A stretch of DNA of 41,099 nucleotides from NCBI GenBank assembly GCA_903901975.1, contig CAIUTB010000074.1, positions 1-41,099 on the forward strand. Direction: 5' to 3'. Below are positions 25,367 through 34,652 of the stretch, piece after piece. The translations under genes were made by a program, and so were the position numbers. Each line of letters begins with the position of its first letter. Positions within the stretch are counted from its first letter, which is position 1. The notes beneath the pieces were generated by a model. It was not told the DNA's origin, ran no database searches, and saw only the letters and a list, made by a program, of their open reading frames with translations. Source of the stretch: an uncultured Bacteroidales bacterium. GTDB lineage: Bacteria; Bacteroidota; Bacteroidia; Bacteroidales; Paludibacteraceae.

Positions 25367-25432
25367 TATCGGCTGTTATGACTACATTGAATACCATTTT
25401 TATCAGTAGTTTATAAATCAAAACAGCCGATA
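25367..25432. repeat. 11-bp inverted repeat downstream of carAB
   Basis: TATCGGCTGTT at 25367-25377 and AACAGCCGATA at 25422-25432 are perfect inverted copies 44 bases apart. The same word family (CAGCCGATAACA) forms the terminator hairpin of the J-KTSC gene. Confidence 0.75.
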
Positions 25433-25450
25433 ACATTGCTGCAACCGGCT
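25413..25450 (-). terminator. possible carAB terminator
   Basis: AGCCG (25425-25429) pairs with CGGCT (25446-25450) with a small inner stem, followed on the minus strand by GTTTTGATTTAT. It lies 43 bases after the carAB stop. Confidence 0.45.
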
Positions 25451-25471
25451 ATTCTCTTGCTTATATACTTC

Positions 25472-25492
25472 AACTACGAACTATAAACTGAT
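25472..25492. repeat. three AGTT heptads directly after the carAB stop
   Basis: Plus-strand AACTACG, AACTATA and AACTGAT are contiguous and end at the base next to the carAB stop codon (25493-25495). Confidence 0.8.
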
Positions 25493-28400
25493 TTAGTATT
25501 CATCCCAGCTCTTAATTTTGATATCTTCAATACTTTTGCTACAGAATGCCGTTATAAAGGCCGAAGCCAATCGGGCATTGGTCAATAGTGGAATATTAAA
25601 GTCGATAGCACCACGACGAATAATATAGTCGTTTTTCAACTCACGCTCGGTGGTGTTTTTAGGTATATTTATTACCAGATCGAATTGTTTGTTCGACAAC
25701 ATAGTTTTTACATTCAAATCACCCTCTTCGTCCGGCCAGCTAACTGCTGTGGCAGTAACGCCGTTTTCCTCCAGGAAACGTTGTGTCCCACGCGTGGCAA
25801 ACAGTTCATAGCCTTTCTTTTGAAGCAATGCACAAGCTTCCGACAATTCTACTTTTGATTTTGGTTCGCCCGAGGAAATCAGAATACGTTTCTTTGGTAT
25901 GCGGAAACCAACAGAAAGGAGTGATTTAAGAATTGCTTCTGAAAAATCGTCGCCAATACAACCGACTTCACCGGTAGAAGCCATGTCCACGCCCAAGACC
26001 GGGTCGGCCTGTTGCAAGCGGTGAAATGAGAACTGTGACGCTTTGATACCAACATAATCAAGGTCGAAAGCTGATTTCTCTGGTTTCTCAACCGGCAGAC
26101 CAAGCATTACTTTAGTAGCTAATTCGATAAAGTTCAGCTTTAATACTTTCGATACGAATGGGAACGAGCGCGAAGAACGCAGATTACACTCAATTACTTT
26201 GATATAGTTGTCTTTAGCAAGGAACTGAATGTTAAATGGTCCGGATATATTCAAAGATTTGGCTATTTCGCTGGCAATTTTCTTTATTCGGCGAATGGTT
26301 TCCACATAGATTTTTTGAGGTGGAAACTGCGTGGTGGCATCGCCTGAGTGAACTCCGGCAAATTCCACGTGTTCGGAAATGGCATAAACCAATACTTCAC
26401 CATTTTTGGCTACTGCATCAATTTCAATTTCCTTACAACGTTCCAGAAATTCTGAAATAACTACCGGGTGTCTTTTCGATACATCGGTTGCCAGTTTCAA
26501 AAAGTTTTCGAGTTGTGATTTATCGTGGCAAACATTCATGGCTGCACCGGAGAGTACGTAGGAAGGCCTAACTAATACAGGAAAACCAATTCCTTCAACA
26601 AATTCATTTACATCTTCGAATGTAGTTAATTCTTTCCAACGTGGCTGGTCAATTTTCAATACATCAAGCATTGAAGAGAACTTATGACGGTCTTCAGCCC
26701 GGTCGATATCAACGGCTTGGGTTCCAAGTATCGTTACATTTTCGCCTGCAAGTTTCAGTGCTAAGTTATTTGGGATTTGTCCACCGGTTGAAACAATCGT
26801 TCCCATCGGGTTTTCCATCTCAATAATGTCCATTACCCGCTCGAAACTTAGCTCGTCGAAATACAATCGATCACACATATCGTAGTCAGTCGAAACTGTT
26901 TCCGGATTGTAATTGATCATAACCGAGCGAAAACCTTCCTTCCGAATCGTCATCAGTGCATTTACCCCACACCAGTCAAACTCTACTGACGATCCGATTC
27001 GGTAAGCTCCAGAACCTAGTACTACCACAGATCGATGATCGCCAAGATATTTCATATCGCTTGAAGTTCCACCATAAGTCAGGTATAGATAGTTGGTTTG
27101 AGCTGGATATTCCGCTGCCAGTGTGTCGATTTGCTTAACCACAGGCACAATTCCGAGTTTTTTACGATGATTGCGGGTCAGTTTTATTTTTTCGTCAATT
27201 TCATCATTACTGCATTTGGTGACCAATCGGGTAATCTGGAAATCGGAGAAACCGGTTAGTTTTGCTTCAGCTAATAATTCAGTTGGTAATGTTTCCAGCG
27301 AATTGAACGTATGAAGTTTGTGCTCCAACCCTACAATTCGTTCTAATTTGTAAAGGAACCAACGGTCGATTTTAGTAAGCTCGTGTAATCGGTCAACCGA
27401 ATAACCACTATGAAGAGCCTGAGCAAGGTAGAAAACGCGTTTGTCGGTGGGCTGGGAGAGGGCTGTATCCACATCGTCGGCAAACAAATCTTTATTTGCG
27501 ACAAATCCATGCATTCCCAGTCCAATCATTCGCAGTCCTTTCTGGAATGCTTCTTCGAAATTACGTCCGATAGACATGATTTCACCTACCGACTTCATAC
27601 TTGAACCCAATTGGCGACTTACCCCCTGGAATTTACCTAAATCCCAACGTGGAATTTTACAAACAATGTAGTCGAGAGCAGGTTCGAAGAATGCCGAAGT
27701 ATCTTTTGTTACGGAGTTTTTCAATTCAGGAAGTCCGTAGCCCAAACCAAGTTTAGCTGCCACGAAAGCCAGCGGATAACCCGTTGCTTTTGATGCCAAG
27801 GCTGAAGAACGGCTCAAACGTGCATTTACTTCAATCACACGGTAGTCTTCCGATACCGTATCAAAAGCGTATTGTACGTTACATTCACCCACAATGCCGA
27901 TATGACGGATAATGCGGATAGCCAGTTCACGAAGTTTGTGATATTCTCTATTGGTCAATGTTTGTGAAGGAGCAACCACAATACTTTCGCCGGTATGAAT
28001 TCCGAGCGGGTCGAAGTTTTCCATATTACAAACCGTGATACAGTTGTCGTAACGGTCACGAACTACCTCATATTCAATTTCTTTCCAGCCTTTAAGCGAT
28101 TTTTCCACCAACACTTGATCTGAATAAGCAAATGCTTTTCCAACCAATTCCTTAAGTTCATCATCATTATCGCAGAATCCACTTCCCATTCCGCCCAAAG
28201 CATAGGCAGCACGCACGATGACCGGATAGCCCAGCTCGTTGGCGGCACGTACAGCATTTTCAAGGTCGTTAACGGCTTCACTCTTGATATATTTTACATC
28301 TATTTCTGCTAATTTACTGTTAAATATTTCACGGTCTTCGGTATCAATAATCGATTGAACGGGTGTTCCGAGAACTCGTACGCCGTATTTTTCAAAGATT

Positions 28401-29863
28401 TTATCCCGATAGAGTGCCACACCGCAATTCAGTGCTGTTTGTCCGCCAAACGAAAGGAAAACGCCATCAGGACGTTCTTTTTCAATGACACGTTCTACAA
28501 AATCAGGCGTAACAGGCAGAAAATATACTTTATCTGCAATACCTTCCGAAGTTTGCACGGTGGCAATGTTCGGGTTAATAAGCACTGTTTCAATTCCTTC
28601 TTCTTTTAAGGCTTTTAACGCCTGAGAGCCTGAGTAGTCGAATTCTCCGGCTTCGCCGATTTTCAACGCTCCAGATCCAAGAACCAGTACTTTTTTGATT
28701 TCGCCTTTTTCTGCGCCTTTGTATTCCTGTTTGGTTACCAAACGTGCATCCAACTCGTCCTCAATCATTTCCACGATTGGCTTAGAGAAATTCGTAAGCG
28801 TTTTGATAAACACGTCAAAAAGAAATTCTGTATCAGTTGGTCCTGAGGCAGCTTCCGGGTGGAACTGAGCAGAGAACCACGGCATTGTTTTATGGCGGAT
28901 ACCTTCGTTGGTGCCATCATTCATGTTTACAAATAGTGGTTCCCAATTAGCTCCAAGTGTTTTATTATCAACAGCAAAACCATGATTTTGAGAAGTAATA
29001 AATGCCCGGTTTGTACCAACCAATTGAACAGGTTGGTTATGACTACGGTGTCCATATTTCAGTTTATAGGTTTTTGCACCACCAGCTACCGAAAGTAACT
29101 GATTACCCATACAAATACCGAAAATAGGTTTTCCGGTTTTCATGGCAACCTGTATGTGGCGTACCGTATCCTGTGCATATTCAGGATCACCTGGACCATT
29201 TGAAATAAACAAACCGTCGAATTCTATGTGGTTGAAGTCGTAATCCCATGGTACACGGATTACTGTTGTATCCCGTTTCAGCAGGCAGCGAATAATGTTA
29301 TGTTTAACTCCACAATCAACCAATAACACACGGTGTTTACCTTTTCCGTAAGTAATTACTTCGTCGCAGCTTACTTTAGCTACCTGATTTTCATCGTCAG
29401 GATTAATAAACTCAATGTCATCGCCATCGGGAAAAACAAACTTACCGCGCATGGTTCCTTTTTCACGAACCAGCTTAGTCAACTCACGTGTATCAACTCC
29501 AAAAATTCCGGGCACTTCGTTTTCTATCAACCACTCGCTCAGGCTTTTCCCTGCATTCCAATGACTATATTCAAAAGAAAAATCGGAAATAATTAGGCCG
29601 GTAGCTTGAATTTTTTCCGATTCATAATAAGTAGATAGTCCGTTTTGGATAGTGTCATTCGGTACACCGTAATTCCCAACCAATGGGAAAGTGATCGTCA
29701 ACAATTGCCCGGCATAAGATGGGTCAGTGAGACTCTCGGGATATCCGACCATAGCAGTATTGAAAACAACCTCGCCGGCTACGGGTTTTTCGTAACCAAA
29801 TGATTTTCCTTTAAAAACTGTTCCGTCTTCCAGTACTAAATGGAGTGGTTTGTATTTTTGCAT
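25493..29863 (-). CDS. carAB: carbamoyl-phosphate synthase, CarA-CarB single-chain fusion
   Basis: It makes carbamoyl phosphate from glutamine, bicarbonate and 2 ATP for pyrimidine and arginine synthesis. One uninterrupted frame of 1,456 residues (ATG 29863; an upstream TTG is disfavoured) joins both subunits. Residues about 1-360 are CarA: LVLEDGTVFKGKSFG, then the glutaminase with Cys251 in FGICMGNQ and His335/Glu337 in FHPE. A linker of about 25-30 residues leads to CarB at about 389 (VLVLGSGALKIGEAGEFDYSG), two ATP-grasp halves (the second begins VVVLGSGAYRIGSSVEFDW) and a C-terminal MGS-like allosteric domain. All expected parts are present, so the fusion looks functional. Bacteria usually keep carA and carB separate; fused chains are typical of eukaryotic CPSase II. 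It has a near-ideal promoter. No other pyrimidine gene adjoins it. Confidence 0.96.
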   Translation of the reverse strand: MQKYKPLHLVLEDGTVFKGKSFGYEKPVAGEVVFNTAMVGYPESLTDPSYAGQLLTITFPLVGNYGVPNDTIQNGLSTYYESEKIQATGLIISDFSFEYSHWNAGKSLSEWLIENEVPGIFGVDTRELTKLVREKGTMRGKFVFPDGDDIEFINPDDENQVAKVSCDEVITYGKGKHRVLLVDCGVKHNIIRCLLKRDTTVIRVPWDYDFNHIEFDGLFISNGPGDPEYAQDTVRHIQVAMKTGKPIFGICMGNQLLSVAGGAKTYKLKYGHRSHNQPVQLVGTNRAFITSQNHGFAVDNKTLGANWEPLFVNMNDGTNEGIRHKTMPWFSAQFHPEAASGPTDTEFLFDVFIKTLTNFSKPIVEMIEDELDARLVTKQEYKGAEKGEIKKVLVLGSGALKIGEAGEFDYSGSQALKALKEEGIETVLINPNIATVQTSEGIADKVYFLPVTPDFVERVIEKERPDGVFLSFGGQTALNCGVALYRDKIFEKYGVRVLGTPVQSIIDTEDREIFNSKLAEIDVKYIKSEAVNDLENAVRAANELGYPVIVRAAYALGGMGSGFCDNDDELKELVGKAFAYSDQVLVEKSLKGWKEIEYEVVRDRYDNCITVCNMENFDPLGIHTGESIVVAPSQTLTNREYHKLRELAIRIIRHIGIVGECNVQYAFDTVSEDYRVIEVNARLSRSSALASKATGYPLAFVAAKLGLGYGLPELKNSVTKDTSAFFEPALDYIVCKIPRWDLGKFQGVSRQLGSSMKSVGEIMSIGRNFEEAFQKGLRMIGLGMHGFVANKDLFADDVDTALSQPTDKRVFYLAQALHSGYSVDRLHELTKIDRWFLYKLERIVGLEHKLHTFNSLETLPTELLAEAKLTGFSDFQITRLVTKCSNDEIDEKIKLTRNHRKKLGIVPVVKQIDTLAAEYPAQTNYLYLTYGGTSSDMKYLGDHRSVVVLGSGAYRIGSSVEFDWCGVNALMTIRKEGFRSVMINYNPETVSTDYDMCDRLYFDELSFERVMDIIEMENPMGTIVSTGGQIPNNLALKLAGENVTILGTQAVDIDRAEDRHKFSSMLDVLKIDQPRWKELTTFEDVNEFVEGIGFPVLVRPSYVLSGAAMNVCHDKSQLENFLKLATDVSKRHPVVISEFLERCKEIEIDAVAKNGEVLVYAISEHVEFAGVHSGDATTQFPPQKIYVETIRRIKKIASEIAKSLNISGPFNIQFLAKDNYIKVIECNLRSSRSFPFVSKVLKLNFIELATKVMLGLPVEKPEKSAFDLDYVGIKASQFSFHRLQQADPVLGVDMASTGEVGCIGDDFSEAILKSLLSVGFRIPKKRILISSGEPKSKVELSEACALLQKKGYELFATRGTQRFLEENGVTATAVSWPDEEGDLNVKTMLSNKQFDLVINIPKNTTERELKNDYIIRRGAIDFNIPLLTNARLASAFITAFCSKSIEDIKIKSWDEY

Positions 29864-29917
29864 ATATATGTATATTGTGATTGAATTGTCGTTCCGACTC
29901 AATTATCCAAATTTGTG

Positions 29918-29948
29918 CAAAAGTACTGCTTTTTCTTATTTCTTGCAA
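29918..29948 (-). promoter_or_regulatory. promoter of carAB
   Basis: Minus-strand -33 TTG (29948-29946), 20-base spacer, -7 TACTTTTG (29925-29918). The start codon lies 55 bases beyond the -7 box. Confidence 0.75.
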
Positions 29949-30488
29949 CCCTAAATCAGATAATTATTTCTATTTTAACCCAATTTCTCAAATCTCATAT
30001 TAGTTTGTCAACAAATGAGTTAGAAGAGAATAAATATACCAATTTCAAGAAAATAAGCAGATCAAATTATTATTTTAAGTTAATAATATTTAGGTGCAAT
30101 AGATTATTAAATTTAAATAATTGGACACACTTAAAGTGAGGGAGAACCAAATTTTGATACATTGCTGTTCAAGTAATGTAAGAATAAATAAACTTATCAT
30201 AGTATCAACCAATTATGAATGAATAAGTAGAACAAGTTGAATTTGTACATGAATTTCAAAACAGAAACAAAATCATTTTATAATTGTATGATTACCTGAT
30301 AATTAAAAATTTTATAACATATTACCAACTAAATATTCTATCACTTCAAATTCTGATTAAATATTCTTATAATTTATATTATGTATAATAGAAAACTACT
30401 TTACTACTAACCAGTACTTCTTTTATTTGAATTTAAAATTTGATTTTTTTGAATGAGTTACTTATGCCCTATGTCGAAAGTTTAAATA
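29949..30488. other. 540-bp AT-rich intergenic region
   Basis: No convincing gene, RNA or hairpin is visible between the carAB promoter and the stop of the nitroreductase gene. The sequence is strongly AT-rich with scattered A/T runs and short stop-rich frames. It is one of the longest gene-free stretches of the window. Confidence 0.6.
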
Positions 30489-31334
30489 CTAAAAAATAAG
30501 TTCGCAACTAGCAATATAATCGGTTGTTTCATTAAAATCTAATGCTGGATTATTTTGAATCCATACATGTTTAAGCTTTTTTTCAGTTAATGCTAACTCA
30601 AAATGCGACATGGCAATACCCATATCAACACGCTGTAAATCTGATTGTAACAACTTATTATTGTAATTTGGAGTGCGTTTTAAGTAAAAATGGAAAATAT
30701 TATTCACCTTAACCACTCTCCAGGGTTGTTTATTTGAAGCAGATGGTGCCAGTCGAACCATTTCGAGTATAAATCCGAATTTTAATTTCTCTTCATCTGA
30801 TAGCTTTTCGAAAAATGTTTGTGAGAAAAACAACTCATCGAAAGGCTTACGGTTATCCGAACCGGCAAAACGTCTGAACATCTTGTCAATAGACCGTTTT
30901 TTAGTACCGAAATAACCTACCGGAGTTACTGCCGGAATAAATTCACCCTTTTTTAAATGTATCGAATCAGCAAAAGACGATTTATTGTATGTACCACCCA
31001 GCCAGCACGTTCCTACATTCAGTTTAGTGCAAAATAAAATCAGTTTTTCCAGACAAAAGCCAAAATCTTCGAAGTTTTTAACAGAATCACTTACTTTTCC
31101 TGTAATAAAACTTTTAGTACCGGAAATTACACCGTACGTACCTAACTTTAGGTCTTTAAATTCTTCAGAACTTCCATCAATCCAGTAAAATTCAACTTTG
31201 TTACCGAACAATCCCACCGAATTAGCCTGCATAAAATTACGAATCAATTGCTTTTTCTCAGGTTCAATTTCTATATTATTATAGGTTCGGATCGATTTCC
31301 GGACTCTTATTACTTTTTCTATATTTTGTATCAT
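30489..31334 (-). CDS. nitroreductase family protein (TM1586 type)
   Basis: A 281-residue FMN-dependent nitroreductase-like protein. Recognisable segments: VIRVRKSIRTYNN (the N-terminal R-x-S-x-R-x-Y of nitroreductases), GTCWLGGTYN, a second half beginning EKLKFGFILEMVRLAPSASNKQPWRVV (SASNKQPW is the FMN-binding motif), and VDMGIAMSHFELAL. The tandem of two nitroreductase-like halves in one chain is the pattern of the putative TM1586 family (PF14512). The physiological substrate is unknown. It lies 66 bp downstream of tex, across a repeat remnant. Confidence 0.88.
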   Translation of the reverse strand: MIQNIEKVIRVRKSIRTYNNIEIEPEKKQLIRNFMQANSVGLFGNKVEFYWIDGSSEEFKDLKLGTYGVISGTKSFITGKVSDSVKNFEDFGFCLEKLILFCTKLNVGTCWLGGTYNKSSFADSIHLKKGEFIPAVTPVGYFGTKKRSIDKMFRRFAGSDNRKPFDELFFSQTFFEKLSDEEKLKFGFILEMVRLAPSASNKQPWRVVKVNNIFHFYLKRTPNYNNKLLQSDLQRVDMGIAMSHFELALTEKKLKHVWIQNNPALDFNETTDYIASCELIF

Positions 31335-31367
31335 GTTCCTACTTTAAAAGACTCTGCAAATAATTTA

Positions 31368-31403
31368 CCCTCTCCTTAAAGGACAAGATCTGGGATGAGG
31401 TCA
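31368..31403. repeat. CCCC-rich dispersed repeat, degenerate copy at the tex stop
   Basis: CCCTCTCCTTAAAGGA followed by GATCTGGGATGAGGTCA resembles the other CCCC-rich elements in having a CTCCTTAA(A)GG core. Its end supplies the TGA stop codon of tex. Confidence 0.55.
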
Positions 31404-33542
31404 TAACAACTTTAACTGCACCCTCTTTCTGACCGCATCCACCTCCAGCACACTCACTTTAACATGTTGATGTACCGAAACTACTTCGGCCGGGTTGCTA
31501 ATATAGCGATCGGACATATTTGAAATATGAACCAGTCCGTTTTCCTTGATACCTATATCTACAAAAGCACCAAAATTTGTGATATTGGTAACAATTCCGG
31601 GCAATTCCATACCTGTTCGCAAATCGCTGATAGTCTTTACATTAGAATCAAATTCAAAAACCTTTATTCCGCTTCGTGGGTCACGACCTGGTTTGTCGAG
31701 TTCCTGAATAATGTCATTCAAGGTGTGAAGACCAACAGTTGGCGTGATATACTTCTGTAAATCAATCGTTTTATTTAAATCCTTATTTTGAATTAATTCC
31801 TTAACATCCACATTCAGATCTTTGGCCATGGCTTCCACTATGGGATAGCTCTCGGGGTGAACAGCCGAATTATCGAGAATATATTCAGCATCGGGTATTC
31901 GTAGGAAACCCGCACACTGTTCGAAGGATTTTGCACCCATTTTCGGTACTTTCATAAGCTGTTTACGGCTTTTAAAGGCACCATTTTCGGCACGGAAGTC
32001 CACTATATTTTGTGCCAATTGTGGTCCGAGACCGGAAATATAAGTCAGTAAATGCTTGCTGGCCGTATTTAGGTTGACTCCTACCCGATTTACTGCATTT
32101 TCAACGGTTTGATCGAGCGCCTTTTTCAGTTGAGGCTGATCCACATCATGCTGATATTGCCCAACTCCAATCGATTTGGGATCGATTTTCACCAATTCAG
32201 CCAATGGGTCCATTAGTCGCCGACCGATAGAAACCGCTCCACGTACCGTTACATCATAATCGGGAAACTCTTCACGGGCAATTTTAGAAGCAGAATAAAT
32301 GGAAGCGCCGTTCTCACTTACCGCAAACATCTTCACGTCTCGATCAAAGCGCGTATTCTGAATAAACTGCTCTGTTTCGCGCCCTGCTGTCCCATTTCCG
32401 ATAGCAATAGCCTGAATATCATAGGCTTCTACCATTTTCTGAACCTTGCGCATGGCTTGTGAAGTCTCATTTAAAGGCGGATGTGGGTAAATAGTTTCGT
32501 TATGTAGCAGGTTTCCCTGTGCATCCAGACAAACCACTTTACAACCGGTTCTGAATCCGGGATCAATGCCTAAGACCCGTTTTTGTCCCAATGGCGGTGC
32601 TAAAAGCAGTTGGCGAAGGTTTTCTCCAAATACCCTAATAGCTTCTGTGTCGGCTTTAGCTTTACTTTCGGATGCAAACTCAGTTTCAATACTTGGTTTC
32701 AGCAATCGTTTATACGCATCTGTCACAGCATCAGCTACTTGTTCGGCAGATTTTGTTTCATCTTTTATGAAAATTCGGTCTAATTTTTCCAAACAATGCT
32801 CATCTTCAGGCGAGATATTGACGCGTAAAAAACCTTCTGCTTCAGCTCTTCGCATGGCTAAAAGCCTGTGTGACGAACAACGGGCTAGTTTTTCAGTCAT
32901 ATCAAAATAATCCCGATATTTCTGAGCTTCTTCGTCTTTTCCTTTAATCAGCTTCGACGAAATAATGGCTTCCCGAGCAAAAATCATTCGAATAGAGTTA
33001 CGTGCTACTTCGCTTTCGTTAATCCATTCAGCAATAATATCGCGAGCTCCTGCCAATGCATCGTCAATATTTTCCACTTTATCTTTGACAAACGGTAATG
33101 CCATGCGCTCTACATCATTCGATTGCTGTTTCATAATCATCTTAGCAAGTGGTTCTAAACCCTTCTCACGCGCAATTTCAGCCCTAGTACGGCGTTTTTG
33201 TTTGTAAGGAAGGTAAATGTCCTCCAGCTCGGTTATATTCCAGCAGTTGTCTATTCTGACCTTCAATTCATGGGTTAGTTTATCCTGATCTTCAATAGAT
33301 TTTATCACAACCAGCTTACGTTTAGCCAGTTCACACAGCTTGTCATATTGCTCTTTGGTATCGCCCAACTGCACTTCATCCATACCGTCGGTCATTTCCT
33401 TACGATAACGACTTATAAACGGTATGGTAGCACCTTCATCAAGCAGTTGAATGGCATTTTGGACTTGTTTTTCAGTAAGTTGAAGTGAGGAAGCAATCAG
33501 CGATATAAATTTGGAAGGAATTGGCGTTTTTTCAGTTGACAT
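31401..33542 (-). CDS. tex: Tex-family RNA-binding transcription accessory protein
   Basis: A 713-residue nucleic-acid-binding protein. Order of domains: helical Tex N-terminal region (ATIPFISRYRKEMTDGMDEVQL; LEDIYLPYKQKRRTRAEIAREKGLEPLA), a YqgF/RNase H-like domain (VLGIDPGFRTGCKVVCLD, about 330-455), helix-hairpin-helix repeats (VGVNLNTASKHLLTYISGLG; FKSRKQLMKVPKMGAKSFEQ), and a C-terminal S1 domain (GMELPGIVTNITNFGAFVDIGIKENGLVHISNMSD, about 640-713). Members help RNA polymerase and ribosomes recover from stalls and affect gene expression widely. It lies 52 bp after holA. Its stop codon falls in a repeat remnant. Confidence 0.96.
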   Translation of the reverse strand: MSTEKTPIPSKFISLIASSLQLTEKQVQNAIQLLDEGATIPFISRYRKEMTDGMDEVQLGDTKEQYDKLCELAKRKLVVIKSIEDQDKLTHELKVRIDNCWNITELEDIYLPYKQKRRTRAEIAREKGLEPLAKMIMKQQSNDVERMALPFVKDKVENIDDALAGARDIIAEWINESEVARNSIRMIFAREAIISSKLIKGKDEEAQKYRDYFDMTEKLARCSSHRLLAMRRAEAEGFLRVNISPEDEHCLEKLDRIFIKDETKSAEQVADAVTDAYKRLLKPSIETEFASESKAKADTEAIRVFGENLRQLLLAPPLGQKRVLGIDPGFRTGCKVVCLDAQGNLLHNETIYPHPPLNETSQAMRKVQKMVEAYDIQAIAIGNGTAGRETEQFIQNTRFDRDVKMFAVSENGASIYSASKIAREEFPDYDVTVRGAVSIGRRLMDPLAELVKIDPKSIGVGQYQHDVDQPQLKKALDQTVENAVNRVGVNLNTASKHLLTYISGLGPQLAQNIVDFRAENGAFKSRKQLMKVPKMGAKSFEQCAGFLRIPDAEYILDNSAVHPESYPIVEAMAKDLNVDVKELIQNKDLNKTIDLQKYITPTVGLHTLNDIIQELDKPGRDPRSGIKVFEFDSNVKTISDLRTGMELPGIVTNITNFGAFVDIGIKENGLVHISNMSDRYISNPAEVVSVHQHVKVSVLEVDAVRKRVQLKLL

Positions 33543-33594
33543 GAATTATGTTTTTATGAAGGGATAAGTCGCGACCTGTCCGTACAATGATCAA

Positions 33595-34614
33595 TTAATG
33601 TAGTATCTTAAATACCAACTCTTTTAGCAATTCACCTTCGTCGGTACTGGGGTTATCAATGCCTTTGTAGCGCGAATCTGTTTCACGTATCCAGGAAATG
33701 ATGTTCATGGTTTTCCAGGCACCAAAGCTTTGAGCGGCTTTTTGGTAATCTTTTACAAAATAAGGGTTTATTCTGAGTTCTGAAGCCACGTATCCCAGGC
33801 TTTTATCCGATAAATAATGATAAATCATTAAATCACTGAAGAACTTAAACAGCTGAGCGAGAGTCAGAACCATAGGATTAGCTTTCTTATTATCAGCAAA
33901 ATAACGAACGATACGGTTTGCCTTCAGCACATCATTGTTTACTAGTGCCACCTGCAATTCAAAAACATTGAAATCTTTACTGATTCCAATATTTTTTTCT
34001 ATCAATTCGGGTGTAATGCTATGAACTTCAGATGGTTTTGTCAGAATCAGTTTGTCAACCTCATTCACTAACTTGCTCAAATCAGTTCCCAAAAATTCAG
34101 AAAGCATGGCCACCGCTTTTTCATCAATGGCCACATTCTTAGACTTACAATACTTCGAAATCCACGAACCTACCTCATAATCACGAAGTTTCACCGATTC
34201 ATGCACTACGGCAACCTTATTGATTTCCTGAAACCACTTTTTACGTTTATCAGGGGTACCGTATTTATAACAAAATACTAATATCGTGGATTTTAATGGA
34301 TTGGAAAGGTAATGAACCAGATTATCCCAATCTTTAATCAACTGGGCTTCCTTAATAATCAATATCTGATGCGATCCCATCATTGGATATCGCTTGGCAG
34401 CATTAATTACAGTGTTTATATCAACATCTTTACCATATAAAATGCTTAAATCAAACTCTTTTTCAGCTTCATCCAATACATTTTTCTGAATATAATCTGA
34501 TATAACATCTATGTAATAAGGCTCTTCACCCATTAAAAAGTAAACCGGAGCGTATCTCTTTTGCTGTAAATCAGATAAAATTTGATCGTGAGAAATGGAA
34601 TCTTGTTTTGCCAT
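33595..34614 (-). CDS. holA: DNA polymerase III subunit delta
   Basis: A 339-residue clamp-loader subunit that opens the beta sliding clamp. The N-terminal segment APVYFLMGEEPYYIDVISDYI and MMGSHQILIIKEAQLIKDWDNLVHYL, followed by STILVFCYKYGTPDKRKKW and LSEFLGTDLSKLVNEVDKLIL, match the delta subunit ATPase-like fold (no Walker motifs needed) and the collar domain at the C-terminus. Length is typical. It starts 31 bp after the AMP nucleosidase stop and precedes tex by 52 bp, suggesting co-transcription of the three genes. Confidence 0.93.
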   Translation of the reverse strand: MAKQDSISHDQILSDLQQKRYAPVYFLMGEEPYYIDVISDYIQKNVLDEAEKEFDLSILYGKDVDINTVINAAKRYPMMGSHQILIIKEAQLIKDWDNLVHYLSNPLKSTILVFCYKYGTPDKRKKWFQEINKVAVVHESVKLRDYEVGSWISKYCKSKNVAIDEKAVAMLSEFLGTDLSKLVNEVDKLILTKPSEVHSITPELIEKNIGISKDFNVFELQVALVNNDVLKANRIVRYFADNKKANPMVLTLAQLFKFFSDLMIYHYLSDKSLGYVASELRINPYFVKDYQKAAQSFGAWKTMNIISWIRETDSRYKGIDNPSTDEGELLKELVFKILH

Positions 34615-34619
34615 ATTTT

Positions 34620-34652
34620 AAAGTCTCCTTAAGGGGATTAGGGGTCTATTCA
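34620..34652. repeat. CCCC-rich dispersed repeat, copy 2
   Basis: It aligns with 9931-9963 over 33 bases with two single-base gaps and about one mismatch; shared core AGGGGTCTATTCA. On the minus strand it begins at the TAG stop of the AMP nucleosidase gene and fills the gap to holA. Confidence 0.88.
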
